Assembly: GCA_934561055.1 (NCBI GenBank)
Contig: CAKTFN010000009.1
Span: 18,683 to 82,682 of the forward strand
Length of the DNA: 64,000 nt
Direction of reading: 5' to 3'
Source: an uncultured Eubacteriales bacterium
GTDB lineage: Bacteria > Bacillota > Clostridia > Oscillospirales > Acutalibacteraceae
Shown: piece after piece, positions 8,544 through 16,952 of the stretch
Layout of the letters: the number at the start of each line of letters is the position of its first letter
How positions within the stretch are numbered: position 1 is the first letter of the stretch
Translations under genes and position numbers: made by a program
Notes under the pieces: generated by a model
What the model was told of the DNA's origin: nothing
The model's input: the letters and a program-made list of their open reading frames with translations, nothing else
The model's database searches: none

Positions 8544-8948
8544 TTATACACGTCTTCTCTTGGGCGGGCGGCAGCCGTTGTGAGGAATCGGAGTAACGTC
8601 TTTGATCATAGTTACGTCGAGTCCTGCGGTCTGCAAAGCTCTGATTGCGGCTTCGCGTCCTGCACCCGGTCCTTTAACATATACTTCAACAGTCTTCATG
8701 CCGTGCTCCATTGCAGCCTTGGCAGCCGTTTCAGCGGCGGTCTGAGCAGCAAAGGGAGTTGATTTTTTTGAGCCTCTGAAGCCCATTTCGCCGGCACTTG
8801 CCCATGACACTGCGTTACCCTGAGTATCAGTGATGGTAACGATTGTGTTGTTGAAGGTGGATTGAATATGGGCGGCGCCGCGCTCAATGTTCTTGCGCTC
8901 ACGGCGACGACGAATGGTTGCAACTTTTTTTCCAACCTTAGCAGCCAT
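8544..8948 (-). CDS. rpsK: 30S ribosomal protein S11
   Basis: Platform protein of the small subunit, near the E site; 134 residues. It has the basic N-terminus (KVGKKVATIRRRRERKN), the glycine-rich GEMGFRGSKKSTPFAAQ core and the conserved tail TPIPHNGCRPPKRRRV. Its neighbours rpsM (20 nt upstream) and rpsD (15 nt downstream) match the standard alpha-operon order. Confidence 0.98.
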   Translation of the reverse strand: MAAKVGKKVATIRRRRERKNIERGAAHIQSTFNNTIVTITDTQGNAVSWASAGEMGFRGSKKSTPFAAQTAAETAAKAAMEHGMKTVEVYVKGPGAGREAAIRALQTAGLDVTMIKDVTPIPHNGCRPPKRRRV

Positions 8949-8968
8949 AATAGTCTCCTCCTTTTAAC

Positions 8969-9337
8969 TTATTTCTTCTTGTTAGCAATAGTCTTTTTGG
9001 GTCCCTTGCGTGTGCGGGCGTTTGTTTTTGAACGCTGACCTCTTACGGGAAGACCCTTTCTGTGACGAACGCCGCGATAGCAGCCGATCTCGGTGAGTCT
9101 TTTAATGTCGAACGCAGTTTCTCTTCTGAGGTCACCTTCAACCTTAAGGTGATGGTCAATATACTCACGAAGCTTTGAAACGTCGTCTTCGGTCAGGTCT
9201 TTAACTCTTGTATCGGGGTTGATGCCTGTTGCAGCGATGATATCGTCTGCTGTTTTGCGACCGATTCCGAAAATGTAGGTAAGAGCGATTTCAATTCTCT
9301 TTTCTCTCGGAAGGTCAACACCTGAAATACGAGCCAT
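8969..9337 (-). CDS. rpsM: 30S ribosomal protein S13
   Basis: Head protein of the small subunit that contacts L5 and the P-site tRNA through its basic tail; 122 residues. The N-terminal RISGVDLPREKRIEIALTY and the GVRHRKGLPVRGQRSKTNA segment near residue 93 are diagnostic. It is the first large gene of the alpha operon and follows rpmJ, with AGGTG upstream of the ATG. Confidence 0.98.
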   Translation of the reverse strand: MARISGVDLPREKRIEIALTYIFGIGRKTADDIIAATGINPDTRVKDLTEDDVSKLREYIDHHLKVEGDLRRETAFDIKRLTEIGCYRGVRHRKGLPVRGQRSKTNARTRKGPKKTIANKKK

Positions 9338-9373
9338 TTGTCAGTTACACCTCCAAATCTGGTTTAAGCGCCA

Positions 9374-9487
9374 TTAGCCCTGACGCTGCTTATGCTTGGG
9401 ATTTTCGCAGATCACCATGATCTTTCCCTTGCGCTTGATAACTTTGCACTTCTCGCAAATTTTCTTTACAGAAGGTCTGACTTTCAT
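9374..9487 (-). CDS. rpmJ: 50S ribosomal protein L36 (zinc form)
   Basis: Small zinc-binding protein of the large subunit, 37 residues, starting MKVRPSVKKICEKC. The zinc ligands C11, C14, C27 and H32 are all present. AAAGGAGG precedes the ATG. The 218-bp spacer between rpmJ and infA is the largest break in this half of the cluster. It holds an isolated TATAAT on the minus strand (near 9530) but no convincing -35, so a weak internal promoter for the alpha operon is possible. Confidence 0.97.
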   Translation of the reverse strand: MKVRPSVKKICEKCKVIKRKGKIMVICENPKHKQRQG

Positions 9488-9705
9488 TGTGAACTACCTC
9501 CTTTAAAAATTGAACCTGTCGGTTAATTATAATGCTTACATTGCGAACGATTTTTTGGCGGATTTGCGTTTATCGGCGAGCGAATTTTTTGCTCGGAGTG
9601 CATAAGGCTTCGCAGGCAATACTTTGTGTATTGGCAAGAAGCATTGTGTGCTCCGGCGGAAAATACGCCGTCGAGAAACGTGAATACGTCCGAAAAACCG
9701 AGAGC

Positions 9706-9924
9706 TTATTTGGATCTCCATGTGATGCGTCCCTTGGTCAGGTCGTATGGAGACATTTCGACCGTAACCTTGTCTCCGGGAAGGATGCGAATGTAATTCA
9801 TTCTGAGCTTTCCGGAAATGTGGGCGAGAATTTTGTGGCCGTTTGAAAGCTCAACCTGGAACGTTGCGTTCGGAAGAGCCTCAACAACGGTGCCTTCAAT
9901 TTCAATCATATCCTGTTTTGACAT
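9706..9924 (-). CDS. infA: Translation initiation factor IF-1
   Basis: OB-fold factor that occupies the A site of the 30S subunit during initiation; 72 residues, exactly the family length. The core NATFQVELSNGHKILAHISG and the tail SPYDLTKGRITWRSK are canonical. It lies between the KOW-domain gene (8-nt gap) and rpmJ, the usual order at the spc/alpha boundary. Confidence 0.98.
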   Translation of the reverse strand: MSKQDMIEIEGTVVEALPNATFQVELSNGHKILAHISGKLRMNYIRILPGDKVTVEMSPYDLTKGRITWRSK

Positions 9925-9931
9925 AACTTTT

Positions 9932-10180
9932 CTACCTCTTCAAATCATTGAGTTGTTTGAGTGCTTTTCGCAATTTGCGATCAGTTTCCATTGAAGCCTC
10001 GTCAATGAACATCGGGGTAAATTCAACGTGGCGGAGATTTTTTGCCTTTGCCCTTTCGAGCGGCCTTTCCTTTCCGTCGCAAAGAAAAACCCTTTTTCCG
10101 TCAAAGCGCACAGCCGCAAGCAGTCGGCCTTTGTCGCGTCCTGCTTTTGACATCACTACCTGCCCTTTTTTAAACTCCAT
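9932..10180 (-). CDS. KOW-domain RNA-binding protein (L14e/L19e-like), ribosome-associated
   Basis: An 82-residue basic protein starting MEFKKGQVVMSKAGRDKGR, a KOW-type beta-barrel with the conserved glycine of GRDKG. Firmicutes often carry such a small KOW protein between map and infA. It is annotated as L14E-like by resemblance to the archaeal/eukaryotic protein, and its role is not established. The C-terminal half is helical and basic (ETDRKLRKALKQLNDLKR). It lies 10 nt after map and 8 nt before infA, so it is made with the translation machinery. Binding rRNA or assisting assembly is an inference from domain and context. Confidence 0.8.
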   Translation of the reverse strand: MEFKKGQVVMSKAGRDKGRLLAAVRFDGKRVFLCDGKERPLERAKAKNLRHVEFTPMFIDEASMETDRKLRKALKQLNDLKR

Positions 10181-10190
10181 CGGGCGAACC

Positions 10191-10940
10191 TCATTCTTTC
10201 GTGAGGATCACCGGACCGTCTTTTGTGATGGCAACGGTGTTTTCAAAGTGGGCGGAAAGCTTTCCGTCGGCGGTCTTAACCGTCCAGCCGTCTGAAAGCC
10301 TTTTAATAGCTTTTGTGCCTTGATTGATCATCGGCTCAATGGCGATTGTCATGCCCGGTAACAGGCGAACGCCCCGGCCGGCTGTTCCGTAATTCGGAAC
10401 GGCGGGATCTTCATGGAGTTCTTTTCCGACTCCGTGTCCCGTGTACTCACGCACAACGGAAAATCCCCTTTCCTCGCAGTAGCGCTGAACACACGAGCCG
10501 ATATCGCCGATTTTTCCGCCGGGAACCGCAACCTTGATTGCCTCATAGAGGCTTTCTCTGGTTACGTCAATCAGCCGCTGTGCCTCGGCGGAAATTTTTC
10601 CGCAGGCAAATGTGGCGGCGTTGTCGCCGTTATAGCCGTGAATTTTTGCTCCGAGGTCGATGCTTACGATATCGCCCTCTTTAAGGATACGCTTTTTGCT
10701 CGGAATGCCGTGAATTACTTCGTCGTTTACGGAAATGCATGCTGTGGCGGGAAAGCCGTATAAATGCAGGAAGTTGGGTTCTGCACCCTGACTTTTGATG
10801 TATTCATAGGCAATGCGGTCAATTTCGGCGGTCGAAACGCCGGGCTTCACCGCTTCCCCGGCCACTCTCAGTGCTCCCGCCGAAATTCGGCAGGCTTCTT
10901 TCATGAGCGAAAGCTCACGAGTAGTTTTCAGCACGATCAT
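10191..10940 (-). CDS. map: Type I methionine aminopeptidase
   Basis: Removes the initiator methionine from nascent proteins at the ribosome; 249 residues. The five metal ligands are visible in order: the aspartates of SIDLGAK and YNGDNAA, the histidine of YTGHGVGKELHE, and the glutamates of IAIEPMI and FENTVAIT. The standalone catalytic domain without an N-terminal zinc finger is the normal bacterial form. It lies 2 nt after adk in the conserved secY-adk-map order. Confidence 0.98.
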   Translation of the reverse strand: MIVLKTTRELSLMKEACRISAGALRVAGEAVKPGVSTAEIDRIAYEYIKSQGAEPNFLHLYGFPATACISVNDEVIHGIPSKKRILKEGDIVSIDLGAKIHGYNGDNAATFACGKISAEAQRLIDVTRESLYEAIKVAVPGGKIGDIGSCVQRYCEERGFSVVREYTGHGVGKELHEDPAVPNYGTAGRGVRLLPGMTIAIEPMINQGTKAIKRLSDGWTVKTADGKLSAHFENTVAITKDGPVILTKE

Positions 10941-10942
10941 GC

Positions 10943-11575
10943 TTAATCCTCCAATGCCTTGAGGGTAAGTGCAGTCGTATCTGCGACTTCCTCCTGTCCC
11001 TCAACAACAGTGAGCTTGTTCTTTGCCTTGTAAAACTCAACGAGCGGTTCTGTCTGCTCGTGATAAATTTTCAAACGTTCAAGGATTGTTTCCTCCTTGT
11101 CGTCAACGCGCTGAACAAGCTGTGCGCCGCAGAGGTTGCAAACGCCGTCCTTTTCCGGCTTCTTATAAAGAAGATGATAGGAAGCGCCGCAGCCGCCGCA
11201 GACTCTGCGTCCGGAAAGTCTTTGAACGATTTTTTCGTCCGGAACCTGAATGTCGATAACCTTATCGATTTCAACTCCCATTTCGTCAAGAGCCTGTGCC
11301 TGAGGCACGGTTCTCGGAAAACCGTCAAGGATGAATCCGTTTTTGCAGTCGTCTTCTTTAAGTCTTTCCTTAACGATGCCGATTACGACATCATCGGGAA
11401 CAAGCAGACCTTTGTCAATGAACTCCTTCGCTTTAATACCCATTTCCGTCTGCGCCTTGAGCGCCGCACGGATGATATTGCCTGTTGATATGGTCGGGAT
11501 CGAAAGGTGCTCGGAAATTACTTCTGCCTGAGTGCCTTTTCCGGCTCCCGGCGCGCCCAATAATATAAGCTTCAT
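10943..11575 (-). CDS. adk: Adenylate kinase (zinc-LID type)
   Basis: Interconverts ATP + AMP and 2 ADP. The 210-residue protein begins with the P-loop LLGAPGAGKGTQ (residues 4-15) and has the DGFPRTVPQA segment near residue 84. The LID carries four cysteines in two pairs (CGGCGASYH near residue 129, CNLCGAQ near residue 149), the structural zinc site typical of Gram-positive enzymes. It follows secY by 21 nt. Confidence 0.98.
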   Translation of the reverse strand: MKLILLGAPGAGKGTQAEVISEHLSIPTISTGNIIRAALKAQTEMGIKAKEFIDKGLLVPDDVVIGIVKERLKEDDCKNGFILDGFPRTVPQAQALDEMGVEIDKVIDIQVPDEKIVQRLSGRRVCGGCGASYHLLYKKPEKDGVCNLCGAQLVQRVDDKEETILERLKIYHEQTEPLVEFYKAKNKLTVVEGQEEVADTTALTLKALED

Positions 11576-11596
11576 CAGGTATCACCTCAATAAGTA

Positions 11597-12916
11597 TTAG
11601 TCAAGGAAGCCCTTGTAATGTCTCATCATCATCTGGCTTTCAAGCTGTTTTACGGTTTCAAGCGCAACACCGACAACGATGATGAGCGAAGTACCGCCGA
11701 GCGAAAGAGCCATCGGCTTGTTGATGAGCTTTGTGAAGATCGTCAAGATGTTCGGGAAAAGCGCAACAACCGAAAGGAGGAGCGCACCGAGAAGCGTGAT
11801 TCTTGAAAGGATCTTCTTGATATAATCCGAAGTCGGTTTGCCCGGACGAATACCCGGAATCATACCGCTGTTCTTACGGATGTTGTTTGCCATCTCAACC
11901 GGGTTATACTGAATGCTTGCATAGAAGTATGCGAAGAACAGAATAAGAAGGAAGTAGATAATTGCATAGAACCAATGATCCGTTGAGAACATTTTGAAGA
12001 ACGTCTCCCAGCCTGTGCCTTTGATCTTATCCTCGGAGAGAAAAAGCTGAACGGTTGCGGGGAGCGAAAGAATTGAAGAAGCAAAGATAACGGGAAGAAC
12101 GCCGGACATATTGACCTTGATGGGAATATGTGTGCTCTGGCCGCCGTACATCTTTCTGCCGACAACTCTTTTTGCGTACTGAACGGGAATTCTGCGTTCC
12201 GCATTGTCCATCCAAACGATGTATGCGATCATTGCAAGAAGGCAAACGATTACGATGGGAACAAGTGCGAAGTATGCGCCGCCCATGGTGAGGTAGCTGT
12301 ACATCTGAACGACGATGGTCGGCATACGGGCAACGATGCCGGCGAAAAGGATGATGGAAACGCCGTTTCCGATACCCTTATCGTTGACCTGCTCACCGAG
12401 CCACATGATGAATGCGGAGCCGGCGGTCAGGGTGAGAATTACAACAAGTCCCTGAAGCACTGCGGAGAAACCGGTGAAGAGGTTTCCGGAAGCGTCGGTA
12501 ACAACATATCCCTTTGCACGCAGATAAATGAAGTATGCAGTTGACTGCATAAGAGCCAGAGCAATTGTTGTGTATCTCGTGATGGTTGCCATCTTCTTTC
12601 TGCCTTCTTCGCCCTCTTTTGAAAGTTTTTCAAGAGCGGGGATTGCAACGGCAAGAAGCTGGATAATAATTGAACTGTTGATGTACGGTGTGACACCCAT
12701 TGCGAAAATTGTTCCGTAGTTGAATGCGTCACCGGTCATCATGTTGAGGTAGTTCATGAAGGACTCGCTGCCTTCGGGTGTAATTCCGCCGGTAATTTCC
12801 GTGAACGGAACGGGAATAGCAGCACCGATCCTGAAGATCAATACTATAAGCGCCGTGAAAAGCATTTTCTTTCTGAGATCTGCAATTTTCCAAGCATTTA
12901 TAAATGTACTAATCAT
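11597..12916 (-). CDS. secY: Preprotein translocase subunit SecY
   Basis: Channel-forming subunit of the Sec translocon, 439 residues with ten predicted membrane helices. Hallmarks are the first helix with FRIGAAIPVPF, the plug region, the cytosolic loop with YAKRVVGRKMYGGQSTHIP near residue 260, and the C-terminal VALETVKQLESQMMMRHY. It lies 1 nt after rplO and upstream of adk, so the export channel is co-expressed with ribosomes. Confidence 0.98.
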   Translation of the reverse strand: MISTFINAWKIADLRKKMLFTALIVLIFRIGAAIPVPFTEITGGITPEGSESFMNYLNMMTGDAFNYGTIFAMGVTPYINSSIIIQLLAVAIPALEKLSKEGEEGRKKMATITRYTTIALALMQSTAYFIYLRAKGYVVTDASGNLFTGFSAVLQGLVVILTLTAGSAFIMWLGEQVNDKGIGNGVSIILFAGIVARMPTIVVQMYSYLTMGGAYFALVPIVIVCLLAMIAYIVWMDNAERRIPVQYAKRVVGRKMYGGQSTHIPIKVNMSGVLPVIFASSILSLPATVQLFLSEDKIKGTGWETFFKMFSTDHWFYAIIYFLLILFFAYFYASIQYNPVEMANNIRKNSGMIPGIRPGKPTSDYIKKILSRITLLGALLLSVVALFPNILTIFTKLINKPMALSLGGTSLIIVVGVALETVKQLESQMMMRHYKGFLD

Positions 12917-12917
12917 C

Positions 12918-13370
12918 TCAGATCACCTCGGCCTTTCCTCCGGCCGCCTCGATCTTCTGCTTTGCTGATTCGCTGAAAGCATTTGCCTGAACGGTGAGAG
13001 CCTTGGAAAGCTCGCCGTTTCCGAGAACCTTTACGCCGCCGAGAACCTTTTTGACAAGTCCCTTTGAAAGAAGAGCGTCTACTGTTACTGTTTCTCCGGC
13101 CTCGAAAGCCTTGTCAAGAGCAGACAGATTAACAATTGCCATTTCAGTTCTGAAAATGTTGTTGAAACCTCTCTTGGGAAGTCTTCTCTGGAGGGGCATC
13201 TGGCCGCCTTCAAAGCCCGGACGCATTCCGCGGCCTGCTCTGGCCTTCTGACCCTTGTGACCTTTACCGGCGGTTTTACCCTGACCGGAGCCTGCGCCTC
13301 GACCGATTCTCTTGCGAGCCTTTGTTGAGCCGGCAGCAGGTGAAAGTTCGTGCAATTTCATTTTTCGCAC
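12918..13370 (-). CDS. rplO: 50S ribosomal protein L15
   Basis: Late-assembling large-subunit protein, 150 residues. The glycine/arginine-rich N-terminal extension (RIGRGAGSGQGKTAGKGHKG near residues 21-40) threads through 23S rRNA; the C-terminal half is globular. It lies between rpmD and secY in the spc operon and has AGGAGGTGCG upstream of its ATG. Confidence 0.98.
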   Translation of the reverse strand: MRKMKLHELSPAAGSTKARKRIGRGAGSGQGKTAGKGHKGQKARAGRGMRPGFEGGQMPLQRRLPKRGFNNIFRTEMAIVNLSALDKAFEAGETVTVDALLSKGLVKKVLGGVKVLGNGELSKALTVQANAFSESAKQKIEAAGGKAEVI

Positions 13371-13379
13371 CTCCTTGCT

Positions 13380-13553
13380 TTATGCTTCGGTAACCTCGAT
13401 AAGGTGAGCGATTTTTCTTACCTTACCTTGAGTCTGTGGGTTATTCGGCTGAGTAGCCTCGTCCCCGATTTTGCGAAGACCGAGAGCATGGGCGGTAGCA
13501 ATCTGATCTTTCTTTGAGCCGATAAGACTTCTTACAAGCTTAACTTTAATCAT
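13380..13553 (-). CDS. rpmD: 50S ribosomal protein L30
   Basis: A 57-residue large-subunit protein, starting MIKVKLVRSLIGSKKDQIAT and continuing with LGLRKIGDEATQ. The length is typical for bacterial L30. It sits 9 nt before rplO and 13 nt after rpsE, as in most spc operons. Confidence 0.96.
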   Translation of the reverse strand: MIKVKLVRSLIGSKKDQIATAHALGLRKIGDEATQPNNPQTQGKVRKIAHLIEVTEA

Positions 13554-13566
13554 TGTTACGCCCTCC

Positions 13567-14067
13567 TTAACCTAAAATTTCCTGAGCGGTCTTTCCGCGA
13601 ACAGCCGCAACTTCTTCAGCGTTGCGAAGCTTTGAAAGGCCGTCAAGTGTTGCTCTTACGACATTGCAGGGGTTGTTTGAACGAAGAGCCTTTGTACGAA
13701 TGTCCTTGATTCCGACTGTTTCAACAACAGCACGGACGGGACCGCCGGCGATAACGCCGGTACCGGGTGCAGCAGGCTTGAGAAGAACAACGCCTGCGCC
13801 GAACTTACCGATGATCTCATGGGGAATTGTTGAACCCTTGAGGGCAACCTTCATGAGATTCTTTTTCGCGTCTTCGATACCCTTGCGGATTGCGTCGGGA
13901 ACTTCTCCCGACTTTCCGAGACCGAAGCCGATCGTTCCGTTTCCGTCACCGACAACTACAAGAGCTGCGAACTTGAAGATACGACCGCCCTTAACGGTTT
14001 TGGAAACACGGTTGATGGCAACAACGCGCTCTGTAAGTTCATAAGCCGATGCATCAATCTTATTCAT
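13567..14067 (-). CDS. rpsE: 30S ribosomal protein S5
   Basis: Small-subunit protein at the mRNA entry and accuracy centre; 166 residues. It has the S5 double-stranded-RNA-binding N-domain (ERVVAINRVSKTVKGGRIF near residue 13) with GDGNGTIGFGLGKSGEVPDA, and the S5 C-domain (GTGVIAGGPVRAVVETVGI). It lies between rplR (19 nt) and rpmD (13 nt). Confidence 0.98.
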   Translation of the reverse strand: MNKIDASAYELTERVVAINRVSKTVKGGRIFKFAALVVVGDGNGTIGFGLGKSGEVPDAIRKGIEDAKKNLMKVALKGSTIPHEIIGKFGAGVVLLKPAAPGTGVIAGGPVRAVVETVGIKDIRTKALRSNNPCNVVRATLDGLSKLRNAEEVAAVRGKTAQEILG

Positions 14068-14086
14068 AAATCAATATCCTCCTTGC

Positions 14087-14443
14087 TTAGAACTTCAGGC
14101 CGCCGGCACGAGCGCCGTCTGCGAGTGCCTGAACACGACCGTGGTATACATAACCGCCTCTGTCAAAGACACACTCGGTGATGCCTTTTTCAGCGGCACG
14201 CTTTGCAAGAAGCTCGCCAACCTTGGTTGCTGCTTCTTTGTTTCCGCCGTACTCAAATTCCTTTTCCACCGTTGCTGCCGAAGCGAGGGTAACACCCTGA
14301 ACGTCGTCAACAAGCTGTGCATAGATGTGGTTGAGTGAACGGTAAACGCTCAGACGCGGACAAGCCGCAGTACCGCTGATCTTAGCGCGTACTCTCTTGC
14401 GTCTTTTAAGTCTTGCTTTATTGCTGTCTTTTTTGCTGACCAT
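14087..14443 (-). CDS. rplR: 50S ribosomal protein L18
   Basis: 5S rRNA-binding protein of the central protuberance; 118 residues. The basic N-terminus (KARLKRRKRVRAKISGTAAC), the RLSVYRSLNHIYAQLVDD core and the tail FDRGGYVYHGRVQALADGAR are all canonical. Located between rplF and rpsE. Confidence 0.98.
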   Translation of the reverse strand: MVSKKDSNKARLKRRKRVRAKISGTAACPRLSVYRSLNHIYAQLVDDVQGVTLASAATVEKEFEYGGNKEAATKVGELLAKRAAEKGITECVFDRGGYVYHGRVQALADGARAGGLKF

Positions 14444-14467
14444 TGAAATTTCACTCCTTTACCAATC

Positions 14468-15010
14468 TTATTTACCCTTACCGGCTTTACCTTCTTTGCG
14501 GCGGATATGCTCTGAAGCATATTTGATTCCCTTGCCCTTGTAGGGCTCCGGCGGACGCTTTTCGCGGACTTCTGCGGCGAACTGACCAACCTTCTGCTTG
14601 TCAGCGCCGTGAATGATGATCTTGTTGGGAGCCGGAACTTCAACGGTGATTCCGTCCTTCTCCGGCATGATTACGTCGTGCGAGAAGCCGATCTTCATGA
14701 CGAGGTCGGTGCCCTTCTTTTCTGCACGGTAACCGATACCGTTGATTTCAAGTTCCTTCTGGAATCCCTTTGAAACACCCTCAACCATGTTTGCGATAAG
14801 TGTGCGGGTAAGACCGTGAAGTGATCTGTATTCCTTGTCATCGTTCGGACGGGCAACGATGATTTCGTCGCCTTCCTTTGTAACTGACATATTTTCATGG
14901 ACGGTGTGGGTAAGAGTACCCTTTGCGCCCTTGACGGTAACGGTGCTTCCGTCAATCGTAACCTCTACTCCTGCGGGAATAGCGATGGGTTTTCTTCCAA
15001 TACGTGACAT
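14468..15010 (-). CDS. rplF: 50S ribosomal protein L6
   Basis: Large-subunit protein next to the GTPase-associated centre; 180 residues in two tandem repeats of the same fold. It starts MSRIGRKPIAIPAGV, and the C-terminal signature PPEPYKGKGIKYASEHIRRK is intact. Located 24 nt before rplR and 12 nt after rpsH. Confidence 0.98.
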   Translation of the reverse strand: MSRIGRKPIAIPAGVEVTIDGSTVTVKGAKGTLTHTVHENMSVTKEGDEIIVARPNDDKEYRSLHGLTRTLIANMVEGVSKGFQKELEINGIGYRAEKKGTDLVMKIGFSHDVIMPEKDGITVEVPAPNKIIIHGADKQKVGQFAAEVREKRPPEPYKGKGIKYASEHIRRKEGKAGKGK

Positions 15011-15022
15011 CTCGGCACCTCC

Positions 15023-15421
15023 TTACCAAATGAACGCAAGGACTTCGCCGCCAACGTTGGCTTTGCGAGCTTCCTTGTCGGTCATGATGCCCTTTGAAGT
15101 TGAAAGGATGGCAATGCCGAGTCCCTTCATAACCTTGGGCATATCCTCACAGCTCGTATAGATTCTCAGACCGGGCTTTGAAACTCTTCTGAGACCTGTG
15201 ATTACACGGCTCTTTCCGGGGCCGTATTTGAGCTGAACGTCCAAAATTCCCTGCTTACCGTCTTCTTCAACGGTGAAGCTTTTGATGTATCCTTCATCCA
15301 CAAGAATCTGAGCAATTGCCTTCTTGGTGTTGGATGCAGGAATTTTAACTGAATCGTGTTTAGCTGCGCTTGCGTTACGGATTCTCGTAAGCATATCAGC
15401 GATTGCGTCTGTTACTTGCAT
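15023..15421 (-). CDS. rpsH: 30S ribosomal protein S8
   Basis: 16S rRNA-binding assembly protein, 132 residues from the ATG at 15421 (MQVTDAIADMLTRIRNAS). The reading frame is open for 32 more codons upstream, but those codons overlap the spacer after rpsZ and do not look like S8, while AAGGAGG sits 9 nt before 15421. S8 represses the spc operon in Escherichia coli. The C-terminal GEVLAFIW is canonical. Confidence 0.97.
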   Translation of the reverse strand: MQVTDAIADMLTRIRNASAAKHDSVKIPASNTKKAIAQILVDEGYIKSFTVEEDGKQGILDVQLKYGPGKSRVITGLRRVSKPGLRIYTSCEDMPKVMKGLGIAILSTSKGIMTDKEARKANVGGEVLAFIW

Positions 15422-15447
15422 TATTCCTTTACCTCCTTGACAATTAC

Positions 15448-15633
15448 TTACCAGCTTGCCTTCTTCACGCCGGGGATCTGGCCTGCGTGGGCAAGTTCTC
15501 TGAAGCAGATACGGCATACTCCGTACTTACGAAGATAGGCGTGAGGTCTGCCGCAGATCTTGCAGCGGTTATACTGCCTTGTGGAATACTTAGCGGGTCT
15601 TTTTTGCTTTTCTTTCATTGCAGTCTTTGCCAT
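15448..15633 (-). CDS. rpsZ: 30S ribosomal protein S14, type Z (zinc)
   Basis: Short zinc-binding form of S14, 61 residues. Zinc ligands C24, C27, C40 and C43 are present (RCKICGRPHAYLRKYGVCRIC). This is the C+ paralogue normally found in the spc operon of Gram-positive bacteria; a zinc-independent copy, if any, is not in this window. Located between rplE (16 nt) and rpsH (26 nt). Confidence 0.97.
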   Translation of the reverse strand: MAKTAMKEKQKRPAKYSTRQYNRCKICGRPHAYLRKYGVCRICFRELAHAGQIPGVKKASW

Positions 15634-15649
15634 AAGTTATTCCTCCTCC

Positions 15650-16192
15650 TTATTGTCTTTCGAAAGGAGCACCCATAAGAGTGAGCAGCTCTCTTGCTTC
15701 TTCGTCGGTGTTTGCGGTTGTTACGAAACAGATGTCCATTCCGCGAACCTTGTCGATCTTATCATAGTCGATTTCAGGGAAGATAAGCTGTTCCTTGATT
15801 CCGACTGTGTAGTTACCTCTGCCGTCGAAAGCGTTGGGGTTGATTCCTCTGAAGTCACGAACTCTCGGAAGAGCGAGATTGAAGAATCTGTCGATGAATT
15901 CATACATCTTCTCGCCTCTGAGTGTAACTTTAACGCCGATAACCATGCCTTCACGAAGCTTGAAGTTAGCGACTGATTTCTTTGCCTTGCAGAAAACGGG
16001 CTGCTGACCTGTGATCTGTCTCATGTCCGAGACGATTGCGTCGAGAACCTTTGAGTTGTCTCTTGCTTCGCCGCAGGCAACGTTAACAACAACCTTGTCA
16101 ATCTTCGGGATTTGCATAACGCTTTTATAGCCGAACTTCTTCATGAGAGCAGGTGCAACCTCATTAACGTAGGCTTCTTTTAATCTTGCCAT
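15650..16192 (-). CDS. rplE: 50S ribosomal protein L5
   Basis: 5S rRNA-binding protein of the central protuberance; contacts S13 across the subunit interface. It has 180 residues, with IPKIDKVVVNVACGEA near residue 28 and the C-terminal RGMDICFVTTANTDEEARELL. Located between rplX and rpsZ. Confidence 0.98.
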   Translation of the reverse strand: MARLKEAYVNEVAPALMKKFGYKSVMQIPKIDKVVVNVACGEARDNSKVLDAIVSDMRQITGQQPVFCKAKKSVANFKLREGMVIGVKVTLRGEKMYEFIDRFFNLALPRVRDFRGINPNAFDGRGNYTVGIKEQLIFPEIDYDKIDKVRGMDICFVTTANTDEEARELLTLMGAPFERQ

Positions 16193-16206
16193 GTCATGTT
16201 CCTCCC

Positions 16207-16542
16207 TTATTCAAACTTTGCGCCGCAGCCGTCTTTTTTGCATACGCGCATTTTCTTTTGCTTGCCCTTAACTTCTTCATAGACGTGGCCGACTCTGGTC
16301 GGGCGTCCGCATTTCGGGCAGATAAGCTGGACCTTAGAAGCGTAAAGAGCGCTTTCAGCCTTGATGATTCCGCCGGGTTCACCCATCTTGCGGGGCTTTA
16401 CGTGCTTTGAAACAACGTTGATGCCCTCAACGATGACTTTTCCCTCTTCGGGGCTGACCTGAAGGACCTTTCCTCTGGCGCCACGATCCTTGCCGTTGAT
16501 AACAACAACCTGGTCGCCTGTTTTTACGTGTACCTTACTCAT
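16207..16542 (-). CDS. rplX: 50S ribosomal protein L24 with a zinc-type C-terminus
   Basis: KOW-domain protein that starts assembly of the large subunit; 111 residues. The KOW motif (KTGDQVVVINGKDRGARGKV) is at residues 7-26. The C-terminal half has two cysteine pairs (C75/C78 in CPKCG and C101/C106 in CKKDGCG), so it probably binds zinc; the second pair is CX4C rather than the more common CX2C. Located between rplN and rplE. Confidence 0.97.
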   Translation of the reverse strand: MSKVHVKTGDQVVVINGKDRGARGKVLQVSPEEGKVIVEGINVVSKHVKPRKMGEPGGIIKAESALYASKVQLICPKCGRPTRVGHVYEEVKGKQKKMRVCKKDGCGAKFE

Positions 16543-16554
16543 CGTGACACCTCC

Positions 16555-16923
16555 TTAAAGAACTTCCGGAGCGAGGGAGAGGATCTTGAGATAATCCTTT
16601 TCACGAAGCTCTCTTGCAACCGGTCCAAAGATACGGGTACCCTTGGGATTCTTGTCTTCCTTAATGATAACGGCTGCGTTTTCGTCGAAGCGAATGTAAG
16701 TTCCGTCATCACGGCGAACGCCTGTTGCAGTGCGGACAACAACTGCCTTAACAACGTCGCCTTTTTTTACGACGCCACCCGGTGCTGCCTTCTTGACAGA
16801 AGCAACAATGACGTCACCGATATTAGCATATCTTCTGCCGGTACCGCCGAGAACACGGATGCACATAAGCTCCTTAGCTCCGGTATTGTCGGCAACCTTA
16901 AGATAAGTTTGCTGCTGGATCAT
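16555..16923 (-). CDS. rplN: 50S ribosomal protein L14
   Basis: Large-subunit protein at the subunit interface; 122 residues. It starts MIQQQTYLKVADNTGAKELM and ends with RELREKDYLKILSLAPEVL, both canonical. Located 12 nt before rplX and 29 nt after rpsQ. Confidence 0.98.
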   Translation of the reverse strand: MIQQQTYLKVADNTGAKELMCIRVLGGTGRRYANIGDVIVASVKKAAPGGVVKKGDVVKAVVVRTATGVRRDDGTYIRFDENAAVIIKEDKNPKGTRIFGPVARELREKDYLKILSLAPEVL

Positions 16924-16952
16924 TGTGTTTGGCCTCCTTTAAGCTGCACCAA

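Noticed and set aside
9488..9705. Hidden gene between rpmJ and infA
   Set aside because: Open frames here are short, lack ribosome-binding sites and match no ribosomal protein.
15422..15517. Longer rpsH start
   Set aside because: Extra residues do not resemble S8 and the ribosome-binding site is at the shorter start.
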